From: Treponema denticola
GTDB lineage: Bacteria; Spirochaetota; Spirochaetia; Treponematales; Treponemataceae
Reading direction: 5' to 3'
Length of the DNA: 64,000 nt
Assembly (NCBI RefSeq): GCF_024400535.1
Contig: NZ_CP038800.1
Coordinates: 1,550,001 to 1,614,000, forward strand
Shown: one piece after another, positions 7,642 to 16,571 of the stretch
How the letters are laid out: each line of letters begins with the position of its first letter
Position numbering within the stretch: position 1 is the stretch's first letter
Made by a program: the position numbers and the translations under genes
The notes under the pieces: generated by a model
Databases searched by the model: none
The model's input: only the letters and a program-made list of their open reading frames with translations
What the model was told of the DNA's origin: nothing

Positions 7642-10405
7642 ATGGCTATACTTTCATTAAACGAAATAAAACTAAGGGCACAAGGATTTGTGCTGAATTG
7701 GAAAGATAAGGCTGCAACAGCACGGGAAGAGGCGGATGCACAAACGTTTGAAAACGAATTTTTTGCAATCTTCGGTGTTCCGAGGAGTAAAATTGCCGTT
7801 TTTTGAACAAAAGGTAAAACTGCAAGACGGCTCAAACGGTTACATAGACCTTTTTTGGAAAGGTTACATTCTTATCGAAATGAAAACGCCCGGTAAGGAC
7901 AGAAAAAAAGCCTTTGAACAAGCAAAAGCTTATGCCAATGCTCTAAGTAATTCCGATATGCCTAAGGGAATTCTTATTTGCGATTTTTGCAATTTTGATT
8001 ATTATAATTTGGAAAAAAATGCTGAACGTACGAGTTTTACTCTTGGGGACTTACCCGACTACATCGGCCTTTTTGCCTTTCTTGCCGGTTACAAAGATGT
8101 AGAATACAAAAAACAAGATGCGGTAAATATTGAAGCTGCCGAAAAAATGGGACAGCTGCACGACACGCTAAAAGATATAGGGTATAAAGGGCATAGTTTG
8201 GAACTGTATTTGGTGCGTTTGGTTTTTTGTCTTTTTGCAGACGATACCGATATTTTTGAGCACGACCATTTTATAAAATATATTTTACAGCGTACCAATG
8301 TAGACGGAAGTGATTTGGCGATGCACATTCAAAAGATTTTTGAAGTTTTAAATACTCCTGCCGACCGCCGCCTTAAAACACTTGATGAACAGCTTAGCCT
8401 TTTTCCTTATGTAAACGGCGGGCTTTTTAAGGAAACGCTTCCCATAGCAGATTTTACTTCCGCAATGAGAGAAAAGTTAATTCAATGCTGCAGCCTCGAT
8501 TGGAGCAAAATATCCCCTGCTATATTCGGAGCTATGTTTCAAAGTATTATGAATCCTGATGAACGCCATTCTCTCGGAGCACATTACACCAGTGAAGAAA
8601 ATATTTTAAAACTCATTCATCCTCTTTTTCTTGATGAACTTTGGAAGGAATTTGATAAATACAAACAGTATACTTCCGATGCCCGCATAGAAAAACTCAA
8701 CGGCTTGCACACAAAAATCGCCTCGCTGAAATTCCTTGATCCCGCCTGCGGCTGCGGAAACTTTTTAGTACTTGCATACAGGGAGCTCCGCCTTTTGGAG
8801 CTTGCAATAGTTGAAGAACTGGAAAATTCGGGACAGCAAATTTTAGATATAGATAATTTTTTACGCGTAACCGTCAATCAATTTTACGGGATTGAAATAG
8901 AAGAATTTCCTGCACAAATTGCACAGACTGCCCTTTGGCTTATGGATCACCAAATGAATAGATTGGTTTCAAGCCGCTTAGGAAGATATTTTATCCGCAT
9001 ACCTATTGCTTCATCAGCTACGATTATACAGGGGAACGCTTTAAATCTTGAGTGGGAGCAGGTTGTTCCGAAAAAAGAGCTTTCGTATATTTTGGGTAAT
9101 CCTCCTTTTTTAGGTGCAAGAGTTATGAGCAAGGAACAATCGGCGGAAATTGCCTGTCTTTTTACCGGGGTAAAGAATGCGGGGAATCTTGATTATGTTA
9201 CCGGCTGGTATAAAAAGGCGGCGGATTATATTAAAGACACCACGATTAAGTGTGCCTTTGTTTCTACAAATTCAATTTGTCAAGGACAGCAGGTTCCTAT
9301 TTTGTGGCCCCTTCTTTTTTCTCAAAGTATACATATCAATTTTGCACACCAGACATTCAAGTGGTCAAACGAGGCGCGGGGAAATGCCGCCGTATATTGT
9401 ATTATTGCGGGTTTTTCATTGAATAAGGATTCCGATAAAAAACTCTTTTTGTACGAAGATGTAAAAGGTGTGCCTAAGGAAGTTCCCGCCAAGCAAATAA
9501 ATGCGTATTTAATGGACGCTCAAAATGTGTTTATTGATAGTAGGAGTTCCGTACTTGATGTGCAAACGAATCCAATGGTGTTCGGCAGTATGCCTAATGA
9601 CGGCGGGAATCTTATCATAGAAGAAAATGAATACTCTGCATTTTTACAAAAGGAACCGGAAGCGGAACGGTATATCCGTCCGTTTTTGGGAGCGGAAGAG
9701 TTTATCAATAATAAAAAACGATATTGCCTTTGGCTTTTGAATGCGGAACCGCAGCACTTAAAAAAATGCCCGCTTATTGTAGAGCGGATACAAAAGGTGC
9801 GGGAACACCGCGAAAGCAGCAGCCGTGAAGCAACGCGGAAACTTGCACAAACGCCTTCTCTCTTTGGCGAAATCCGTCAACCTGATTCCGGGAATTATCT
9901 GCTGGTACCGCGTGTTTCGTCCGAACGCAGGAGATATATTCCCATCGGCTTTTTAGATTCATCGGTTATTGCAAGCGATTCAACGCTGATAGTTCCTCAC
10001 GCAACGCTGTACGAGTTCGGTGTGCTTACTTCGCAGATGCATATGGCGTGGATGCGTACCGTATGCGGGCGGCTTAAAAGCGATTACCGTTATTCTGCAC
10101 AGATTGTGTATAATAACTTCCCGTGGCCGGACGTTTCGGAAGCGCAAAAGGCAGCTATTATGCAAAAGGCTCAAGCAGTACTTGACGCACGGGCTCAGTT
10201 TCCAGATAGCTCCCTTGCCGACTTGTACGATCCCAATACCATGCCACCGGTACTCACCAAAGCGCATGCCGCCCTCGATTCCGCCGTGGATAAGCTGTAC
10301 CGTAAAGCCGCCTTCTCCGACGATGCAGCCCGCACGGCGTTCTTGTTCGAGCTGTACTTAAAGAAAACGGAAGGGCTGCTTGCGGGGAAGCGGGGGAGGA
10401 GGTAG
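7642..10405 (+). pseudogene. MmeI-like fused type II restriction enzyme/methyltransferase, frameshifted
   Basis: Restored, this is a protein of about 920 residues. ATG 7642 has an SD and encodes a start typical of the family (SLNEIKLRAQGFVLNWKD). That frame hits TGA at 7804-7806 just after a T6 run (7799-7804), while the frame one base further on stays open to 10405. Removing one T joins them exactly where homologues continue. Restored domains: a PD-(D/E)xK-like nuclease with D69 and E79-x-K81 in IDLFWKGYILIEMK; an adenine methyltransferase with DPACGCGNF at about 365 and NPPF at about 485; and a C-terminal target-recognition region. As it stands, only a form lacking the first 31 residues could start at ATG 7736. 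Either a broken gene, phase variation, or a sequencing error. Confidence 0.85.
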
Positions 10406-10544
10406 AGGGGATACTACAAGCCGATAAGCTTTTAAATGATTCGAATTATAAATTTCTTGCGTTTTTTTTCTAAAAACTGGAAAATTTCTTAGAATATGTG
10501 TGATACCAGTGTTTTATTATTTATTTTGTATTTTGTATTTATAC

Positions 10545-10573
10545 TTGACAAAAAAATGAAAATATTGTAAAAT
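10545..10573 (+). promoter_or_regulatory. promoter of the XRE-ImmA operon
   Basis: TTGACA at 10545-10550, 17-nt spacer, TAAAAT at 10568-10573. The SD GGGAGG and ATG 10606 follow at a normal distance. Confidence 0.65.
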
Positions 10574-10605
10574 ACTTGTGTATTTACAATTTATTGGGAG
10601 GGATT

Positions 10606-11325
10606 ATGTCTCAAATCTTTTTTCACAATGTATTTGAAGCTTTATCAGAGGTCGCAGAAGATTATCAATTTATGATAAGTCAATATCAAACAGTAACGCA
10701 CAATGCAAGGGCAGGGGCACGTTGGGATATCATAAATACGAATTTAATTAAAAAATTAGAAAACATAAATATTGAAGCAGCTATTATAAAACGCGGTTTT
10801 TGGCAAATGGCACTTCTTCTTTCTAGTGAGGATAATTGCATTTATACATTAATGAGAAAAAATCGTTTTGAAGGCATTATATCAAATCCTGCAAAAAATG
10901 CTCCTAAGTATGTACAAGCTTTAGCAACTTTGAATTCCGATTTAGGATTAGCAAATCCGGAATTATTTGAGTGTCAAAAAGATAAATCAAAATTATATTT
11001 TATACTTGATAATTTATGTAAAAGTTTGAATTCTTATTCTATAGACCAAAAACCTCATTATAAAATTATCACATTTGATACCGACTTTGAGTTTAGAATT
11101 ATAAATTTTCAATTGAATATTTTAGATTATACATGCCATAAACGCAGAGAAGAAAATATTATGAATTTTATTAAACCCATATATTCAAATGAAATTCAAC
11201 AAGTTGATAATAATACAGAACAAATGCCACAGTTAAAACTAACTAATAAAGCAAAGCGCAGAATCGCTAATCTGAATTCTGTTGAATTAAAAGATACGCA
11301 ACAATTGAATTCAAAAGAAGTTTAA
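10606..11325 (+). CDS. unknown protein, partner of XRE-ImmA protease
   Basis: About 239 residues from ATG 10606, which has GGGAGG upstream. An earlier TTG or ATG would lack a ribosome site. No signal peptide or membrane segment is seen. It is rich in Asn, Ile and Lys, with a compact middle (IIKRGFWQMALLLSS, YTLMRKNRFEGI) and a basic C-terminal helix (KLTNKAKRRIANLNS). I do not recognise a catalytic motif. It may belong to one of the DUF families that sit beside XRE-ImmA genes (DUF5986 is one guess), which I could not check. The next gene starts 13 nt after the stop, so the two form an operon. By analogy with ImmA/IrrE pairs it could be the protease substrate or a toxin. Confidence 0.7.
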   Translation: MSQIFFHNVFEALSEVAEDYQFMISQYQTVTHNARAGARWDIINTNLIKKLENINIEAAIIKRGFWQMALLLSSEDNCIYTLMRKNRFEGIISNPAKNAPKYVQALATLNSDLGLANPELFECQKDKSKLYFILDNLCKSLNSYSIDQKPHYKIITFDTDFEFRIINFQLNILDYTCHKRREENIMNFIKPIYSNEIQQVDNNTEQMPQLKLTNKAKRRIANLNSVELKDTQQLNSKEV

Positions 11326-11338
11326 GTGAGAAAATACA

Positions 11339-12484
11339 ATGAGTGCTTTTAACGGACAAAATTTAAAACTAGCCCGTTTGTATAATGGATTAACCATTAA
11401 TGAATTGGCAAATAAGATAAATATATCTTCTCAGGCAGAATCGCAATATGAATTAGGGAAAATTATACCTCAGTTTGCTAATTTAATTAAATTAGCTGAT
11501 GCACTTAATTTTCCGCCTTCATTTTTTTTTCAAGAATCAATGAGTTCAGTGAAAACGGGTTCATCATATTTTCGTTCTTTAATGAAAACTTCAAAAAAAT
11601 ATAGAGATGAGCAAATCACTAAAATAAGATTTTTAGCTGAGCTATATACAGTTTTAGCAGAATATATAGAATTTCCTCCAGCTGATTTACCAGAAAATAT
11701 AGAAGAAACCAAAATACCAGAACTATCAGCACAAAAATTAAGGGAATATTGGAATTTAGGAAATGAACCTATAAAGAACATGGTTACACTACTAGAAGCA
11801 AAAGGTTTAATAATTACATCATTTGAAACATCAACTAATGATATTGATGCTTTTAGTCAATATTTTGAAATAAATGAGCAACCTCTTTATATAATTGCCT
11901 TTTCAGATAATAAAAGCTCTGCTGCAAGAATAAATTTTGATCTTGCCCACGAACTCGGACATATTATATTGCATGAATGGAGTGAGGATAATGAAAATAT
12001 TTCTCGTGAAGAATTTAAGCAACATGAAAAAGAAGCAAACGCGTTTGCTGCTGCTTTCCTTTTACCCAAAGATAAATTTACAGCAGATTTAAAATTTATG
12101 CCATCAGATTATTGTCATTATATTGAATTAAAGAAAAAATGGCATGTTTCAATCGGAGCTATGTTACATCGAGCATGTGAGTTAGGGGTAATAAGCCAAA
12201 ATCAGTATCAATATAACTTGCGCATTATGAATTCACGTAATGAACGCATAAATGAACCTCTTGATAATGTCATTCCAAGAACTTATCCAAGTTTACTTAG
12301 TAATGCAATAACCTTATTAATAGATAACGAGGTGTTTACTAAAGCGTCCCTGATACAAGAATTTGCAAACCATGGAATTTCTATGAACAGTGATGAATTA
12401 GAGAAATTGCTGTCATTGCAAAAAGGATATTTGTCTGATAAAGAATCTGGAAACATAAATCCATTCATCTTAAAAATAAAGTAA
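11339..12484 (+). CDS. XRE DNA-binding domain fused to ImmA/IrrE metallopeptidase
   Basis: 381 residues. Residues about 6-62 form an XRE helix-turn-helix (LKLARLYNGLTINELANKINISSQ). The middle carries a zinc peptidase motif, DLAHELGHIILHEW, with His204, Glu205 and His208 of HExxH. A downstream EKEANAFAAAFLLP supplies the third metal ligand (about Glu232). The C-terminal part (about 290-381) is a family-typical extension. Such proteins sense stress, DNA damage or phage and cleave or derepress a partner. It is co-transcribed with the unknown 10606 gene. Base use is very AT-rich, as in the neighbouring KAP operon, suggesting horizontal acquisition. Confidence 0.88.
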   Translation: MSAFNGQNLKLARLYNGLTINELANKINISSQAESQYELGKIIPQFANLIKLADALNFPPSFFFQESMSSVKTGSSYFRSLMKTSKKYRDEQITKIRFLAELYTVLAEYIEFPPADLPENIEETKIPELSAQKLREYWNLGNEPIKNMVTLLEAKGLIITSFETSTNDIDAFSQYFEINEQPLYIIAFSDNKSSAARINFDLAHELGHIILHEWSEDNENISREEFKQHEKEANAFAAAFLLPKDKFTADLKFMPSDYCHYIELKKKWHVSIGAMLHRACELGVISQNQYQYNLRIMNSRNERINEPLDNVIPRTYPSLLSNAITLLIDNEVFTKASLIQEFANHGISMNSDELEKLLSLQKGYLSDKESGNINPFILKIK

Positions 12485-12594
12485 AATATTATATGGTGAG
12501 AATAATTGCAAAAATAGAAGAACTTGAGGTACCTGTAAAAAAATTGTGTAAATGCTTGAAAACATGATACTCTACGAAGAGGAGTAAAGATACC

Positions 12595-12682
12595 TGTGCA
12601 TTTCTAAAATGCTCGGGCGTCTTTTAGAAATGCACATCGAGTTTTTAGATAAGTCCTTATATTTTATAATTTATCTAAAAAC
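12595..12682. repeat. two hairpins after the XRE-ImmA operon
   Basis: First, a perfect 15-bp stem TGTGCATTTCTAAAA (12595-12609) and TTTTAGAAATGCACA (12622-12636). Second, a 12-bp stem GTTTTTAGATAA (12641-12652) and TTATCTAAAAAC (12671-12682). They fill the gap ahead of the KAP operon. Confidence 0.7.
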
Positions 12683-12701
12683 ATAGCAAATTAAATCTAC
12701 G

Positions 12702-12739
12702 GAAAACCTCTAAAAATGGAAGTTTCAGAGGTTTTCTTA
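12702..12739 (+). terminator. terminator-like hairpin before the KAP operon
   Basis: GAAAACCTCT (12702-12711) pairs with AGAGGTTTTC (12727-12736) around a 15-nt loop, followed by TTAT. It is 30 nt upstream of ATG 12769, so it could also be an attenuator for that operon. Its left arm contains the AACCTCTAAAAA word seen at two other places in the window. Confidence 0.5.
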
Positions 12740-12768
12740 TACTATATTTATACAGGGAGAATGATTTT

Positions 12769-12996
12769 ATGGAATATGCTACAATTCAGATAACAGTCTC
12801 AAAAAATATGAAAACGTATTTTATGGATAATTATAGCGGTGAATCAAACGAAGAGTTTGAGCGAAATGCACTCCTGCTATACCCCTATATCTACAAAAAG
12901 ATAATTTCTCATGGTCGTTCAGCTGAAATTTTGGGAATAAGAAAACTTGATTTGATTGAGTTATATAATGATTTGCCTGTAGGAGAAAGAGTATGA
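12769..12996 (+). CDS. small UPF0175-like protein
   Basis: 75 residues. The C-terminal half (RNALLLYPYIYKKIISHGRS, then AEILGIRKLDLIELYNDL) matches the pattern of UPF0175 proteins, small helix-turn-helix-like antitoxin-type proteins in which a similar AAELAGMSREEFLELL motif recurs. SD AGGGAGA precedes ATG 12769. Its TGA overlaps the ATG of the P-loop NTPase gene by 4 bases (ATGA), so the two are translationally coupled. Probably a DNA-binding regulator or antitoxin partner of the NTPase. The family call is by eye. Confidence 0.65.
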   Translation: MEYATIQITVSKNMKTYFMDNYSGESNEEFERNALLLYPYIYKKIISHGRSAEILGIRKLDLIELYNDLPVGERV

Positions 12997-14867
12997 AGAA
13001 TAAAATCGAAGAGCAAATAAAGACATATATTAATAGACCAACTACTGATTATGCCGTTTTAATCAATGGTGAGTGGGGAACTGGAAAAACCTATTTTATT
13101 ACTAATGCGATTGATTGGGAAGAACTATGTGGTAGTGATAAGAAGGTAATTTATATTTCTTTGAATGGTTTATCATCATTAGAAGAAATAAAAAAAAGAC
13201 TTGTCTATACATATTTTATATCAAAAGATAAACAATATGCGTCCAATACTGTTAAAGATAATAATTTAATGGATGATTTAGTCGAGTTGAATGCAAGTCT
13301 GGGCTATCCTTTTGCTCAAACAGTTTCGTCATTAGTGCATTTTATACATAAAAAATCTAATAAAAATAAAGAAAAGAAATTTGCAAAAATCAATCATGAA
13401 AATATCATTTTGATACTTGATGACTTAGAAAGACTATCTCAGATCATAGAGTTATCTGAGCTTTTTGGATTTATTCATGATGGGTTCTCATATAAAGGTT
13501 CAAAAGTTATTTTTATAGCAAATGAAAAAGAAATACATAATGAATACTATAATACCATAAAAGAAAAATATATAGGTCATACATTTGGATTTTTTCCTGA
13601 CTTGATAGAAATAATTTCTTCTATACAAGAAAACCAAAATGATAATCCATATAACACATATATAAAAGAGCACAAGAATAAAATAACAGCTGTCTTTGAT
13701 GTTGCTGAACACATAAATATCCGTACTTTTTTCTTTTTTTATGAAATATACAAGACAGTCTATAATCATATCACAACATTTATTGAAAATAAAAACACAA
13801 TGGAAATAGTTTTCGATACTTTTTTGATTTTATGCATAGAATATAAAAAAGGAAAGGCTTATCAAATTGAGACATATACAAAATCATATAAATTTAGGTA
13901 TTTAAGTGAAAATCTTCAAAATATGGATAATATATCTGCGCAGGAAAAAAATGCCAACGATTATTATAATTATATAAAAAGAACATATATTAATAATACT
14001 ACTATAAAATTACGATTCATGGATATAGATGATTTTGTAAATTATATTGCTCATGGATACTATAATGCAGATAGTATAAAAGAACAAATAGAAGCAGATT
14101 ATGCAAGAGTTTTGAAAGATACAAACGAAAAGGAAGACGTACAGCTTCAATTATATCGTTTCTCTAATTATGCATATCTTGAATATGCAGAACTTAAAGA
14201 AACAATAGAATTGATATTAAAATATGCGGAAGAGGGATCATATTTCGAGAATAACTATCTACCGATTTACAAAACCTTTCAAGAACTTATAAAATTTAAT
14301 ATATGTCAAAATTTAAAGATTGAAGATATTGTGCCGCGTTTATGTACCGGTATATATGAAAGATTAAAAAGAGATTCTAAAAACACAGGTATTTTGCAGA
14401 ATATTTTACCTGAAAAATATAAGGATAGATCGTTTGAAGAATATATTGAACATATACAAAAACACAAGCTATTTAATAATAAGTGTATCGCTGAAAAGAA
14501 ACAAATTGATGAAATAGAATCATTTATTACCAGTATGAACAAAGACAATGATGAAGATTTTTGGGTAACTAAACAGAAAATAGATGATCCTTATTTCTTC
14601 TCTAATCTGTCGAAATTTAATTTATTATCTTTATTACATCAACTAAACAACAAAGGTCTCAATAGACTAAAAGATATCTTTAACAAAATAAGTAATATAT
14701 CAAATGCTCATGAAGTATATTCATCCCATGAGGAACATATAGGTAATATTTTAAATGAAATAAAAAAATGGAAAAACTTAGAAACTGATCCGTTGCGCAT
14801 ATATAATATCGTAATTTGTATAGATGCAATTGAGAAAGCTTTAAAACAAATAAGAAATACGATTTAA
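12993..14867 (+). CDS. KAP-like P-loop NTPase, putative defence effector
   Basis: 624 residues. Walker A is GEWGTGKT (residues 26-33). Walker B is IILILDDLERL (about 137-147), and a sensor-like KVIFIANEKEI follows. This is the arrangement of KAP-family and related STAND-like NTPases, many of which act in phage defence. No membrane segment is evident, which differs from classical KAP proteins that carry transmembrane insertions. The C-terminal 350 residues are helical, rich in Asn, Tyr and Lys, and not recognisable. Coupled to the small UPF0175-like gene. The stop codon directly abuts an insertion-sequence-like end at 14868. Confidence 0.78.
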   Translation: MKNKIEEQIKTYINRPTTDYAVLINGEWGTGKTYFITNAIDWEELCGSDKKVIYISLNGLSSLEEIKKRLVYTYFISKDKQYASNTVKDNNLMDDLVELNASLGYPFAQTVSSLVHFIHKKSNKNKEKKFAKINHENIILILDDLERLSQIIELSELFGFIHDGFSYKGSKVIFIANEKEIHNEYYNTIKEKYIGHTFGFFPDLIEIISSIQENQNDNPYNTYIKEHKNKITAVFDVAEHINIRTFFFFYEIYKTVYNHITTFIENKNTMEIVFDTFLILCIEYKKGKAYQIETYTKSYKFRYLSENLQNMDNISAQEKNANDYYNYIKRTYINNTTIKLRFMDIDDFVNYIAHGYYNADSIKEQIEADYARVLKDTNEKEDVQLQLYRFSNYAYLEYAELKETIELILKYAEEGSYFENNYLPIYKTFQELIKFNICQNLKIEDIVPRLCTGIYERLKRDSKNTGILQNILPEKYKDRSFEEYIEHIQKHKLFNNKCIAEKKQIDEIESFITSMNKDNDEDFWVTKQKIDDPYFFSNLSKFNLLSLLHQLNNKGLNRLKDIFNKISNISNAHEVYSSHEEHIGNILNEIKKWKNLETDPLRIYNIVICIDAIEKALKQIRNTI

Positions 14868-15362
14868 GGCCCTGTCAGAAAAAGTGTGTAAATGGGTATT
14901 CATATTAGCAGATAGGTTACTCATTTTTTCAGTTTATCAATTTCTTCAAAAAGTTTATGGATATTGCAAAAGGAAGCGGTTGTATCGCATCATTCCGATT
15001 TCTTTCTTCTGAGGCTTTTTCGGTATAGAACAGCTTCTTCAATACATCGACATTAATAAACGCTAAAGCACCAGACTTATAGGAATTGTATAGTTGTTTA
15101 CGTGAAATACCTTTACGGATTCCTATATAGAGTCAGGGATACTATTGTATACGCTATTTGCCCTTATCTGTTTTATATCATATTTTGACATTGAATGTAT
15201 GCATTACATAATGAACTTGAAGTCATAAGTAAATATAGATTCCCCTTTTCTTTAAAATATCTTACCAATCAAAAATTAGATAAAGTTTATTTAGATTATA
15301 ATGAAAATACTGAAAATGAATAGGAGTGAATTTTTATCAAGACTTATATATCTTTCGTATGT
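14868..15362. mobile_element. insertion-sequence debris
   Basis: This gene-poor stretch begins, one base after the KAP stop, with GGCCCTGTCAGAAAAAGTGT and GTAAAT, which resembles the terminal repeat of mutator/IS256-type elements. On the minus strand a fragment of about 67 codons stays open (14929-15132), reading NSYKSGALAFINVDVLKKLF and ending with INFLKKLIN and a stop. It lacks a start codon and is cut off upstream by TGA, so it looks like the tail of a lost gene. I cannot name its family. A similar but worn end lies at 12531-12554. The rest holds one short plus-strand frame (15195-15323) and otherwise nothing recognisable. Confidence 0.45.
15195..15323 (+). pseudogene. short coding remnant
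   Basis: A 42-residue frame from ATG 15195 with protein-like composition (ELEVISKYRFPFSLKYLT, then NQKLDKVYLDYNE). No SD is evident. It probably represents the C-terminal end of a lost gene rather than a functional peptide. Confidence 0.25.
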
Positions 15363-15453
15363 CCTATTACGTCCGTAATAGACGATCTATTATGGCTGCA
15401 ATAGGACACCTATCACGGCTATATGTGATGCCCTATTACAGCTACAATAGGGC
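15363..15453. repeat. four tandem imperfect palindromes
   Basis: Units at 15363-15381, 15387-15404, 15409-15430 and 15430-15453, each of the form CTATTAC-n-GTAATAG. The arms are CTATTAC/GTAATAG, CTATT/AATAG, ATCAC/GTGAT and GCCCTATT/AATAGGGC. Centre-to-centre spacing is about 22-24 bases, roughly two helical turns. A further hairpin, ACGAGG CAG CCTCGT, lies at 15471-15485. All are upstream of the dehydrogenase promoter. Confidence 0.75.
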
Positions 15454-15506
15454 ACATGTTTCAGTACTATACGAGGCAGCCTCGTGAAAGACACCAAAAA
15501 GACCCC

Positions 15507-15535
15507 TTGACGAATTCGGAAAAATATGGAATGAT
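15507..15535 (+). promoter_or_regulatory. promoter of the hydroxyacid dehydrogenase gene
   Basis: TTGACG at 15507-15512, 17-nt spacer, AATGAT at 15530-15535. The SD GAGGAG and ATG 15556 follow closely. Confidence 0.45.
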
Positions 15536-15555
15536 AAACATACAGAGGAGCTTTT

Positions 15556-16524
15556 ATGAGTGAAAAATTAAATTTGGTTATTCTTGACGGGTTTACTTCC
15601 AATCCCGGAGACCTTTCTTGGAATGAGTTAAAATCGGTTTCAAATCTTACAATATACGATAAAACAAGTGCAGATGAACTTCTTGAAAGGTGTAAGGAGG
15701 CAGATGCCGTTCTTACCAATAAGGTAGTTTTTTCTAAAGAAATAATGGATTCTTTGCCGCGTCTTAAATATATAGGAGTTTTGGCTACGGGCTACAATGT
15801 TGTAGATGTTGAGGCTGCAAGAGCTAAAAATATTTGCGTAACGAATATTCCCTCTTACAGCACCGACAGCGTGGCTCAACTTGTATTTGCCCTTATTTTT
15901 CACTTTTATTGGCATGTAAAGGAGCATAGCGATGAGGTTATGGGCGGAAAATGGGCGGCTTCCCCTCACTTTTGCTATCACAGTTTTGATATAAGGGAGC
16001 TTTCCGATAAGACTATGGGTATAGTCGGTTTCGGGAACATAGGCCAAGCCGTTGCAAAAATTGCCCTTGCCATGAATATGAAGGTAGTATATTTTAACCG
16101 CTCTAAAAAAAATATTAAGGGCTTAGAAGAAGCAAAACAAGTTTCTTTAGATGAGCTTTTTTCTTCTTCCGATATAATAAGCTTAAACTGTCCTTTGACT
16201 CCGGAAACAAAAGAAATTATAAATGCCGAGTCCTTAAAAAAGATAAAGAAAACTTCTATCATAATCAATACGGGACGAGGCCCTCTTATAAACGAAAAGG
16301 ATGCAGCAGAGGCTTTAAAGAAAAAAAGATTTGCAGGTCTTGCCTGCGATGTGCTGAGTGTAGAGCCTCCGGCTAAGGATAATCCCTTGCTTAAAGCTTC
16401 TAACTGTATTATTACGCCACACATGGCATGGCAAACCTTTGAAGCCAGAGAGAGGCTTATAAAAATAGCCGCCGCTAACGTAAAAGCCTTTATAGCCGGA
16501 AAGGAAATAAACAGGGTTAATTAA
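15556..16524 (+). CDS. D-2-hydroxyacid dehydrogenase (hydroxypyruvate/glyoxylate reductase type)
   Basis: 322-residue NAD(P)-dependent oxidoreductase of the D-isomer 2-hydroxyacid dehydrogenase family. The substrate domain includes GVLATGYNVVDVEAA (about residues 73-87). The Rossmann motif GIVGFGNIGQAVA lies at about 155-167. The catalytic Arg is in NTGRGPLINEKD (about 236-247), the Glu in CDVLSVEPP and the His in ITPHMAW. The SYSTDSVAQ segment is frequent in hydroxypyruvate reductases, so glycerate dehydrogenase is the best substrate guess. The neighbourhood does not settle it. It is a single gene with its own promoter. Confidence 0.9.
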   Translation: MSEKLNLVILDGFTSNPGDLSWNELKSVSNLTIYDKTSADELLERCKEADAVLTNKVVFSKEIMDSLPRLKYIGVLATGYNVVDVEAARAKNICVTNIPSYSTDSVAQLVFALIFHFYWHVKEHSDEVMGGKWAASPHFCYHSFDIRELSDKTMGIVGFGNIGQAVAKIALAMNMKVVYFNRSKKNIKGLEEAKQVSLDELFSSSDIISLNCPLTPETKEIINAESLKKIKKTSIIINTGRGPLINEKDAAEALKKKRFAGLACDVLSVEPPAKDNPLLKASNCIITPHMAWQTFEARERLIKIAAANVKAFIAGKEINRVN

Positions 16525-16571
16525 GTCTTGATTTTTTTTATTTGCCGGAAACTCTTATGATTTAGTAAGAC

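Noticed and set aside
10020-10361. 113-codon frame inside the methyltransferase gene
   Set aside because: A GC-rich shadow of the true frame; its composition (Cys, Arg, Pro rich) is not protein-like for this genome.
7736-10405. ATG 7736 as the true start of the restriction-methylation protein
   Set aside because: The first 20 residues from this ATG do not resemble the family, while the other frame from 7642 does and has an SD; the frameshift explanation is better.
14929-15132. Functional minus-strand gene
   Set aside because: No start codon with SD, preceded by a stop and followed by IS-like sequence; treated as a remnant.
15363-15453. Short CRISPR array
   Set aside because: The repeated parts are the palindromic units themselves, spacing is about 23 bp, and there are no 30-40-bp unique spacers and no cas genes.
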